Shown: piece by piece, positions 1 to 5,147 of the stretch | Layout: the number at the start of each line of letters is the position of its first letter | How positions within the stretch are numbered: position 1 is the first letter of the stretch | Assembly (NCBI GenBank): GCA_045116675.1 | Contig: JBGUMF010000002.1 | Location: 1-5,147 of the forward strand | Source of the DNA: F23-D06 sp045116675 | Lineage (GTDB): Bacteria; Bacteroidota; Bacteroidia; Bacteroidales; WCHB1-69 | Direction: 5' to 3' | Length of the DNA stretch: 5,147 nucleotides | The notes under the pieces: model-generated | What the model was told of the DNA's origin: nothing | The model's database searches: none | What the model saw: only the letters and a program-made list of their open reading frames with translations | Position numbers and translations under genes: made by a program

Positions 1-290
1 ACACACGCTCGCACGAGGCGAGCGGCTCGTTCACGTACCGGTCGCCGAAATATGGGGCGGCGGTCGTCTCGGTGCGCTATGTGCTCATCCGTGGGGAAGC
101 CGGCATGGGCAATGGTGTGTCATACGCTTTGCTAAAAGGTCTGGCGGTGGGTCATAATGCACTGTGGAGCGTGTCGTACCAGGTGCCGGTGTCCGATTTT
201 CTGCAGCTTTCGCTGGTCTATGACGGACGTGTTTCGGAAGGGCACCAAGTGGTTCATACCGGCAGTGTGACAGTAAAAGCCCAATTTTAA
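1..290 (+). CDS. C-terminal end of a large uncharacterised, probably cell-envelope protein (5' end outside window)
   Basis: The frame is open from position 3 to a TAA at 288-290 and gives about 95 residues of a C-terminus; the real start lies upstream of the window. An in-frame GTG at 72 is an internal Val codon, because the frame continues upstream without a stop. The last 45 residues alternate hydrophobic and polar positions (for example LWSVSYQV, FLQLSLVYDGR and GSVTVKAQF) and end in Phe, a pattern typical of outer-membrane beta-strand termini. The YDGR...VVHTG...F ending resembles that of large Bacteroidota proteins of unknown function, by memory only. It is on the same strand as the T9SS genes but 250 bases from porP, with a likely promoter between, so it need not belong to the operon. 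No function is assigned. Confidence 0.8.
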   Translation, partial: TRSHEASGSFTYRSPKYGAAVVSVRYVLIRGEAGMGNGVSYALLKGLAVGHNALWSVSYQVPVSDFLQLSLVYDGRVSEGHQVVHTGSVTVKAQF

Positions 291-381
291 TTAATACACT
301 GAAACACAATACGATACTATAGTGTTAGTTTAATTGGTATATTTTTTTGCTGGAAAGGGTAAAAGCAAAAGAAATTTATAT

Positions 382-389
382 TATCTTTG
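382..389 (+). promoter_or_regulatory. Bacteroidota-type -7 promoter element, likely promoter of the por operon
   Basis: TATCTTTG matches the Bacteroidota -7 consensus TAnnTTTG exactly. No clear TTTG -33 element lies 19-21 bases upstream; the nearest, TTTG at 346-349, is 32 bases away, so only half the promoter is convincing. Transcription would start around 394-398, leaving a leader of roughly 145 bases before porP. It is the only exact match I found between the upstream gene and porP, which makes it the best candidate for driving porP-porK-porL-porM. Confidence 0.5.
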
Positions 390-420
390 TCGCTTAAAAA
401 AAATAATGTCTAATGCGCAT

Positions 421-492
421 TGTAACTTTTTGGTAAAGGAGGGGTATAATGGGAGTTACTTATAGTAGAAGAATTTTTCGAAAAAAGTTATA
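421..492 (+). other. possible long-range stem in the porP leader enclosing an SD and short-ORF start
   Basis: Bases 421-431 (TGTAACTTTTT) can pair with 482-492 (AAAAAGTTATA): ten Watson-Crick pairs and one G-U. The 50-base loop holds the AGGAGG at 437-442 and the ATG at 449. A second hairpin, TTTTT 474-478 with AAAAA 482-486, uses the same downstream bases, so the two are mutually exclusive. The stem is mostly A-U and would be weak; chance pairing in AT-rich sequence is a real alternative. Confidence 0.2.
437..442 (+). promoter_or_regulatory. strong Shine-Dalgarno sequence ahead of a short ORF
   Basis: AGGAGG lies six bases before the ATG at 449, with AAGGAGG at 436-442 complementary to the usual 16S rRNA 3' end. 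The four large genes here have no SD and start after A/T-rich leaders, as is normal in Bacteroidota. A perfect, well-spaced SD is therefore out of character for the window and is the main reason to consider the short ORF at all. Confidence 0.35.
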
Positions 493-523
493 TATGATTG
501 CAAGACAGGCTGTTATTGTATAA
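449..523 (+). CDS. possible 24-residue leader peptide upstream of porP
   Basis: The ATG at 449 opens a 24-codon frame ending in TAA at 521-523, 17 bases before the porP start. The peptide begins MGVTYSRRIFRKK and ends MIARQAVIV; it has six Arg/Lys and no acidic residues. Support comes from the ideally spaced AGGAGG upstream and from its position inside the likely porP transcript. Against it are the very short length, an AT-rich base composition like the surrounding spacer, and no recognised family. If translated, it could act as an upstream ORF influencing porP translation or transcript folding; that is inference. It could equally be a chance frame. Confidence 0.2.
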   Translation: MGVTYSRRIFRKKLYMIARQAVIV

Positions 524-540
524 CAAAACGAAAAACTAAT

Positions 541-1662
541 ATGATAGATTGGCAGAAAAAACTCTTGGTCTTATTGCTTTTCACCGGCATGTTCGGGGCG
601 GTGGGTTATGCGCAGGATGATGCACAATTTACCCTTTTCCCTTGGGCAACCTCCTATTATAATGCGGGTGGTATTGGTGAGCAGAACAACACTTTGTGTT
701 TTACGGCAATCTATAACAACAAATATGTGGGGTGGAAAGACATATATACGGTGAACGGTGTGGACTCCTCGAATAAGACGGCTCCGCAGGATTTCCTTTT
801 CAACATGGAATCCTATCTGAAGAAGTTGCACGGCTCAATCGGGGTGTCGGTTGTAAGCGATATTATTGGTTTTTATAAGAATGTTGGGGTAAAGCTGGGC
901 TATGCGTACAAATTGCGTATCGGTGGCGGTCATCTCGGCATTGGTGCTCAGGTTTCGTTGTTTAACCAGAAGATTGAGAAGTCCGGTTTCCGTCCCATAG
1001 AGACGGGTGACCCTGTCTTGGACAAGGTGGGTGAATCCACGCTGGATCTCGATTTCTCCTTCGGTCTCCTCTACACCACCGACCAGTGGTATGTGGGTGC
1101 GGGCCTGACCAATATCGCCGGCGCTTTGGACAAAGACCAGAAGTTGCGCGTGTCCGGTGACCGTGGCACACAGCGTGCATCGCATTTGTATTTGCATGGC
1201 GGTTATACTTGGATTATTCCCGCCAACCCCAATTGGGAGCTGCTTCCCCAAACGATGTTGAAAATGAGCTATTCACGCGTCCCCAGATTGGATGAAAACG
1301 GCAATTATGTCCTTGACCCGAAGGGTAACTACATGTCGAAGATCGGCTTCAACGTGGTCCAATGGGATGTGATGCTCCTGGCCCGCTACAACGGTGTGTT
1401 CTGGGGTGGTCTCGGCTACCGTCTGCAGGATGCTGTTTCGGTGATTTTCGGAGCACGTCCCTTCTACAATTCCTCCAATATCTACCTTAAGGGTCTGGAT
1501 GCTGGTCTTTCCTACAGCTTCACAGCCAATAAGTTGGGTTACCGTATTAACCGCAGTTTCGGTGATATTGAAGTGATGGTCCGCTACTGCTTCGACATCT
1601 ACAAACCGGAGATTTTCTCGGGCTACGGTTCCACTCGTTCCATCTACAAGAACCAATATTAA
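541..1662 (+). CDS. porP: type IX secretion system membrane protein, PorP/SprF family
   Basis: This 373-residue protein starts with a signal peptide: Lys6-Lys7, a hydrophobic core at 8-22, and probable cleavage after Ala24 (GYA|QDD). The mature part reads as an outer-membrane beta-barrel of alternating strands. Family landmarks are the N-terminal QFTLFPWATSYYNAGGIGE (30-47) and the C-terminal SFGDIEVMVRYCF (339-351), which matches the SHEIMLRYCF-like motif of PorP/SprF proteins, followed by a FSGYGSTR tail. In P. gingivalis PorP is required for T9SS secretion; SprF of F. johnsoniae is a related paralogue needed for adhesin secretion. The position directly before porK favours the core PorP over one of the many SprF paralogues found beside substrate genes. 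The start at 541 fits the signal peptide; there is no SD, and the upstream sequence is A-rich. Next gene: 71 bases downstream. Confidence 0.93.
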   Translation: MIDWQKKLLVLLLFTGMFGAVGYAQDDAQFTLFPWATSYYNAGGIGEQNNTLCFTAIYNNKYVGWKDIYTVNGVDSSNKTAPQDFLFNMESYLKKLHGSIGVSVVSDIIGFYKNVGVKLGYAYKLRIGGGHLGIGAQVSLFNQKIEKSGFRPIETGDPVLDKVGESTLDLDFSFGLLYTTDQWYVGAGLTNIAGALDKDQKLRVSGDRGTQRASHLYLHGGYTWIIPANPNWELLPQTMLKMSYSRVPRLDENGNYVLDPKGNYMSKIGFNVVQWDVMLLARYNGVFWGGLGYRLQDAVSVIFGARPFYNSSNIYLKGLDAGLSYSFTANKLGYRINRSFGDIEVMVRYCFDIYKPEIFSGYGSTRSIYKNQY

Positions 1663-1733
1663 CATTTGTAAAGAAAATTAATGATAATAAATCAAATATA
1701 GTCACGTTAGAAAAATCAATAAAATTTATACAA

Positions 1734-3164
1734 ATGAAAAGGGTAGTTATTTTTCTTGCAGCAGCCTTAGTTGTGCTCTCCTCCTGTTCCAACGGCGGTG
1801 ACGGACAACTTGTCGGCGTAAAGGATCGTCCGGATTTCTATGATGTGGATCCTTTCGGAATGGTCTATATCCCGACGGGCCACTACATTATGGGCGGCGG
1901 CGACCAGGATGTGCCGTTCGCTCTGACGCAACAGTCGAAAAACGTGACCGTTGGCGCGTTCTGGATGGACGAGACGGAAATCACGAACAACGAATACCGT
2001 CAGTTCGTGTATTGGGTCCGCGACTCCATCGCACACGTTCTCCTCGGTGACGCTGAAATCACCGAAGCTGAGAAGTACGGCCACTATCTGAAATACAAGA
2101 GTGGCGAGAACGAGGGTGAAGTCATAGAACCCAAATTGATCAACTGGCGAGAGGAGATTCCCTGGGATTCCGACAATGAGGAGGTCCAGGCTGCACTCAG
2201 CCCGTTGTACAATAAGGTCAACACACGATTCTATCACTATCGTCCCAACTCGACCAATGTTGCTATGTACAATTACGAGTACTGGTGGTATGACTACCGC
2301 AACTTCCGCGACCCGAAAGATCCCGACAATTTTGGTGCCTCCACCAAGGAGTTCGACAAAGAGGGCAGCGAATACGGCGGTCTCTATGCCAATCGTCCCA
2401 GCAGCTTGGGGAATGGATATCAGCGCTTTATCAAACACGAGGTGGTCAACATCTACCCGGACACCCTCTGCTGGGCGCATGACTTTGTCTATTCCTACAA
2501 CGAGCCCATGGTGCTGAACTACTTCTCCAACCCGCAATATGACAACTATCCTGTGGTGGGTGTGAGCTGGCAGCAGGCCAAGGCTTTCTCTTACTGGAGA
2601 ACACATCTCCGCATGTCCTGGCTCTCCTCCAAGGAGTATGCCAACGAGCATGAGTTCAGACTGCCCACCGAGGCTGAATGGGAATGGGCAGCCCGTGGCG
2701 GCAACAGTCTTGCCTCCTATCCGTGGGGTGGCCCCTACACCACCAACCAGAACGGCTGCTTCCTGAGCAACTTCAAACCTCAGAGAGGTAACTACATTGC
2801 GGATGACAATTTCTATCCTAGCATTGTGGCCCACTATCACCCGAATGACTGGGGTCTGTTTGACATGAGCGGCAATGTGGCAGAATGGTGCGAGGATGCC
2901 TTCGACAAGTCGGCTACGAACTTCACGCATGACATGAACCCGGTGTACACCTATTATGCCAAGAAGGATGACTCTCCTGCCAAAAAGAGAAAAGTGATCC
3001 GCGGCGGCTCCTGGAAGGATGTCAGCTACTACACGACCGTTTATGCACGCACGTACGAATATCAGGATACCTGTAAGTCCTACGTGGGATTCCGTAACGT
3101 GCAGTCCTACATGGGTCGTCAGCGTGGCGACGGTTCCAGCAAGAACGCCTCTCACGTTTATTAA
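1734..3164 (+). CDS. porK: T9SS ring lipoprotein PorK/GldK with an inactive formylglycine-generating-enzyme fold
   Basis: This 476-residue lipoprotein has a short signal peptide (Lys2-Arg3, hydrophobic 4-15) and a lipobox Leu15-Ser-Ser-Cys18, so it should be lipid-anchored. The rest is an FGE-sulfatase (SUMF1) domain. Landmarks in order are MVYIPTGHYIMGGG (43-56), FWMDETEITNNEYRQF (76-91), GVSWQQAKAFSYW (276-288), RLPTEAEWEWAARGG (309-323), DMSGNVAEWCED (377-388), IRGGSW (422-427) and GFRNV (452-456). An insert at about 95-265 splits the fold, as in GldK/PorK; it includes a Tyr/Trp-rich stretch (166-192). The catalytic cysteine positions of active FGE, just after GGS(W/Y), appear to be Asp429 and Thr434, so no oxidase activity is expected. 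PorK and PorN form the periplasmic ring under the outer membrane. Length is close to P. gingivalis PorK (about 490). The gene ends in tandem stops TAA TAG. The start has no SD. Confidence 0.96.
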   Translation: MKRVVIFLAAALVVLSSCSNGGDGQLVGVKDRPDFYDVDPFGMVYIPTGHYIMGGGDQDVPFALTQQSKNVTVGAFWMDETEITNNEYRQFVYWVRDSIAHVLLGDAEITEAEKYGHYLKYKSGENEGEVIEPKLINWREEIPWDSDNEEVQAALSPLYNKVNTRFYHYRPNSTNVAMYNYEYWWYDYRNFRDPKDPDNFGASTKEFDKEGSEYGGLYANRPSSLGNGYQRFIKHEVVNIYPDTLCWAHDFVYSYNEPMVLNYFSNPQYDNYPVVGVSWQQAKAFSYWRTHLRMSWLSSKEYANEHEFRLPTEAEWEWAARGGNSLASYPWGGPYTTNQNGCFLSNFKPQRGNYIADDNFYPSIVAHYHPNDWGLFDMSGNVAEWCEDAFDKSATNFTHDMNPVYTYYAKKDDSPAKKRKVIRGGSWKDVSYYTTVYARTYEYQDTCKSYVGFRNVQSYMGRQRGDGSSKNASHVY

Positions 3165-3188
3165 TAGAAAATTATCATAACAAATTCA

Positions 3189-3200
3189 TAAATCATTAAC
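3189..3200 (+). repeat. 12-base repeat upstream of porL (copy 1)
   Basis: TAAATCATTAAC occurs here, 19 bases before the porL start, and again exactly at 3968-3979, 14 bases before the porM start. Its function is unknown; it may be a translation enhancer, a processing site, or a chance match in AT-rich spacers. Confidence 0.4.
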
Positions 3201-3219
3201 CAAATTAAATCTATCAAAA

Positions 3220-3939
3220 ATGAATGCTATTGAAAGATTAGTCAGAACTAACGGGTACAAGAACTTCATGGCCAAGTTGTACGGCTGGGGTGCTGCTGTT
3301 GTGATTTTGGGCGCCTTGTTCAAAATCCTCCACTGGCCGGGTGCCAACATCATGCTTATGGCGGGTATGTTTACGGAGACCATCATTTTCTTCTTCTCCG
3401 CATTCGAACCCCTGCATGTCGAATACAACTGGGCTTTGGTTTATCCGGAGCTGGCCATCGCCGAGGAACCGGCAGAGCCGAGCAAACGTGAGAAGAAGAA
3501 ACTGGCCCAGGGCGGTACTCCTACCCAACAGCTCGACAAGATGCTGGAAGAGGCTAAGATTGGTCCCGAACTGATTGAGAGTCTGGCAACGGGTATGCGC
3601 AACTTGAGCGACAACGCCAAGAAACTGGCCGGCGTCTCCGATGCCGCTGTGGCTACCGACAGCTTCGTTGGCAACATGACCAAGGCTGCTGAGTCCGTCC
3701 GCAATCTGACATTGAAATATGACAAGGCCGCTGCCGCCATCGATAGCGATGGTAGCGCTTCTGCCGCTTACGTCGAGAGCTTGAAGAAAGCCACCACGGC
3801 TGTCAACCAGCTCACCGCCGCCTACGAGCAGACCACGACCTACAAGGCTGAAATGGACAAACTCACGAACAATATCGCCGCCCTCAGCAAGGTTTATGGC
3901 AACATGCTTGCTGCTATGGGTGTCAACCCCAATAAATAG
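3220..3939 (+). CDS. porL: T9SS inner-membrane motor protein PorL/GldL
   Basis: This 239-residue protein has two adjacent N-terminal membrane helices (about 20-37 and 42-62) joined by a short turn, HWPGA (38-42). The motif GAAVVILGALFKILHWPGA is characteristic of GldL/PorL. Glu53 in the second helix corresponds to the conserved membrane Glu of GldL (Glu49 in F. johnsoniae), which is needed for the proton-driven motor; Lys35 corresponds to GldL Lys27. Both alignments are from memory. After a charged linker rich in Glu, Pro and Lys (82-95) comes a long helical, coiled-coil-like cytoplasmic region (about 102-232) rich in Ala, Leu, Lys and Glu. Length lies between GldL (about 215) and P. gingivalis PorL (about 309). 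Five PorL subunits are known to surround the two PorM membrane helices. It is 55 bases after porK and 54 before porM; the ATG follows an A/T-rich leader without SD. Confidence 0.95.
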   Translation: MNAIERLVRTNGYKNFMAKLYGWGAAVVILGALFKILHWPGANIMLMAGMFTETIIFFFSAFEPLHVEYNWALVYPELAIAEEPAEPSKREKKKLAQGGTPTQQLDKMLEEAKIGPELIESLATGMRNLSDNAKKLAGVSDAAVATDSFVGNMTKAAESVRNLTLKYDKAAAAIDSDGSASAAYVESLKKATTAVNQLTAAYEQTTTYKAEMDKLTNNIAALSKVYGNMLAAMGVNPNK

Positions 3940-3967
3940 TCCGCATCATTTAAATCACTGTTTACAC

Positions 3968-3979
3968 TAAATCATTAAC
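3968..3979 (+). repeat. 12-base repeat upstream of porM (copy 2)
   Basis: This is an exact copy of TAAATCATTAAC at 3189-3200. A shorter TAAATCA core is also seen at 3951-3957 in the same spacer and at 1688-1694 in the porP-porK spacer, so every gap within the operon carries at least the core. Confidence 0.4.
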
Positions 3980-3993
3980 TTAATTTATTAGAT

Positions 3994-5147
3994 ATGGGTG
4001 CAACAAATTGTCCGGAGACCCCGCGACAGAAAATGATTCAGATGATGTACTTGGTCTATACCGCCATGTTGGCGTTGAACGTATCTGCGGATATCTTGAA
4101 CGCTTTCATCGTGGTGGACGACACATTGGCTATTTCTACACGCAATGCCACACAGCAGAATTTTGCTGACTACAACTGGTTTGAGCAGCAGAAGACGATT
4201 CTGGGTGAGGCTAAGATTCACGATGCATACGTAAATGCCCAGACGCTTAGGAAGGAAACCGACAAGATGGTGAAATACATTGAGAATATGCGCCAGGACC
4301 TGATTTTCTTCGTTGACGGCGACACGTTGGTTGAAGTCAAAAATGAAAAGGGCAAGAAAGTGAAAGTCCCATCCACCGTCTCCACGATGAAGGCGAAGGA
4401 GAACTTTGACAAGCCGACGGATTATATGATCAACAAGAAACATGCTTACGAGCTTGCGGAAAAGATTCGGGAATACAAGAAGAACATCCTTAAGCTGGCG
4501 AAACCCGCCGATCGCGAGAGACTTTCCGAAGGTCTTGGTCTGAATGTGGACCAGAAGTTCACCAAGGAAGGTGCCGTGCAAACGTGGGCGGAGCACAATT
4601 TCGACCATATCATCGCAGCGGCTGCCGTCACCCTCTTGAACAAGGAGGTGGGCGAAGTCCGCAACGCCGAATCCATGATGCTCACCTACCTGAAGGCCTC
4701 CATCAGTGCTGAGGACTTCAAGTTCGACCATGTGGAGGGCCGTGCCATCCCGAAATCCCAGATGGTGTTCTCCGGCGACAACTACGAGGCTGACATCATT
4801 GTGGCTGCTTACGACACGAAATCCACTCCGGAAGTCTACTACAAGATGGGTGCTGACACGCTGACCGTAGAAGGTTTGGGCGGTGCTACCAAGTTGGAAG
4901 GCGAAAACGGTGTCGTGAAGCTGAAACTTGCTGCCGGCGATGTGGGTGAGAAGCGTTATGCCGGTTTGATCAAAATTATGGACCCGAGCGGTCAACCGAA
5001 ATACTACGGCTTCAGCGACAAATACGCTGTGTTGAAACCGTCGGCTACGATTGCAGCTGACAAGATGAACGTGCTGTATGCGGGTATTGCCAACCCTGTG
5101 TCCGTGTCCGCTCCGGTGGATCCCGGCAAGTTGAGCATCTCGTTCCC
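3994..5147 (+). CDS. porM: T9SS motor/periplasmic shaft protein PorM/GldM (3' end outside window)
   Basis: The frame from ATG 3994 stays open to the window end, giving 384 complete codons; family members are about 515 residues, so the C-terminal quarter is missing. The N-terminus TPRQKMIQMMYLVYTAMLAL (9-28) is the family signature and the single membrane helix (about 14-33). Arg11 matches the conserved Arg9 of F. johnsoniae GldM, which works with the GldL membrane Glu. Residues about 36-229 form the helical first periplasmic domain. The second domain starts near LTYLKASISAEDF (230-242), and the third near YAVLKPSATIAADKMNVLYAG (344-364); in solved PorM/GldM structures these are Ig-like. PorM is an inner-membrane dimer that spans the periplasm and contacts the PorK/PorN ring, transmitting motor rotation. 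No SD is seen before the start. A porN gene is expected downstream but is not in the window. Confidence 0.96.
   Translation, partial: MGATNCPETPRQKMIQMMYLVYTAMLALNVSADILNAFIVVDDTLAISTRNATQQNFADYNWFEQQKTILGEAKIHDAYVNAQTLRKETDKMVKYIENMRQDLIFFVDGDTLVEVKNEKGKKVKVPSTVSTMKAKENFDKPTDYMINKKHAYELAEKIREYKKNILKLAKPADRERLSEGLGLNVDQKFTKEGAVQTWAEHNFDHIIAAAAVTLLNKEVGEVRNAESMMLTYLKASISAEDFKFDHVEGRAIPKSQMVFSGDNYEADIIVAAYDTKSTPEVYYKMGADTLTVEGLGGATKLEGENGVVKLKLAAGDVGEKRYAGLIKIMDPSGQPKYYGFSDKYAVLKPSATIAADKMNVLYAGIANPVSVSAPVDPGKLSISF

Noticed and set aside
72..290. Independent 72-residue gene starting at GTG 72
   Set aside because: The same frame is open upstream to the window edge with compatible protein sequence, so the GTG is an internal codon of a longer truncated gene.
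296..348. Possible terminator: ACACT 296-300 / AGTGT 321-325 followed by a T-run at 342-348
   Set aside because: The stem has only five pairs with a 20-base loop, is not GC-rich, and the T-run is 16 bases past the stem, so an intrinsic terminator is not supported.
420..450. E. coli-like promoter TTGTAA (420-425), 19-base spacer, TATAAT (445-450)
   Set aside because: Bacteroidota primary sigma factors use TTTG/TAnnTTTG instead, the spacer is long, and the TATAAT overlaps the SD-ATG of the short frame; AT-rich sequence produces such matches often.
1661..1669. Near -7 promoter match TAACATTTG at the end of porP
   Set aside because: It has three rather than two bases between TA and TTTG, includes the porP stop codon, and no -33 element is apparent.
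1767..3155. 462-codon open frame on the minus strand opposite porK
   Set aside because: PorK has unmistakable lipobox and FGE motifs on the plus strand; the antisense product is Val/Ile/His-rich without recognisable domains, typical of a shadow frame.
3988..4995. Long open frame of 335 codons on the minus strand opposite porM
   Set aside because: It lies wholly opposite the clearly recognisable porM frame, its translation shows no family, and it reflects the codon bias of the plus-strand gene.

Overview
The window is a block of a Bacteroidota chromosome (probably Bacteroidales) carrying the core of the type IX secretion system (T9SS). The assignment to Bacteroidota rests on gene content: a PorP/SprF family barrel protein, the lipoprotein PorK/GldK, and the motor pair PorL/GldL and PorM/GldM. 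It is supported by the AT-rich gaps between moderately GC-rich genes, by main genes without Shine-Dalgarno sequences, and by a TAnnTTTG-type -7 promoter element. The order porP-porK-porL-porM matches Porphyromonas gingivalis, where porN follows; here the window ends inside porM.

Layout: positions 1-290 hold the 3' end of an unrecognised gene whose product ends in alternating beta-strand sequence and a terminal Phe. Positions 291-540 are an AT-rich leader with a good Bacteroidota -7 element (382-389) and a 24-codon open reading frame preceded by a strong Shine-Dalgarno sequence. porP (541-1662), porK (1734-3164), porL (3220-3939) and porM (3994 to beyond the end) follow on the plus strand, separated by AT-rich gaps of 71, 55 and 54 bases with no obvious terminator. 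They probably form one transcript. No RNA gene, CRISPR array, insertion sequence or gene on the minus strand is supported.

How the genes work together (known from P. gingivalis and Flavobacterium johnsoniae): PorL and PorM form a proton-driven inner-membrane motor. PorM reaches through the periplasm to a PorK/PorN ring held at the outer membrane by the PorK lipid anchor. PorP is an outer-membrane component. The system exports proteins carrying a T9SS C-terminal signal and in some species powers gliding. The motor residues expected in PorL (Glu53) and PorM (Arg11) are present, and PorK lacks both catalytic cysteines of its formylglycine-generating-enzyme fold, as expected for a structural subunit.

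The protein system is well described. The less explained signals are in non-coding DNA: the leader with its SD-led short frame and possible long-range stem, and an identical 12-base element upstream of both porL and porM.
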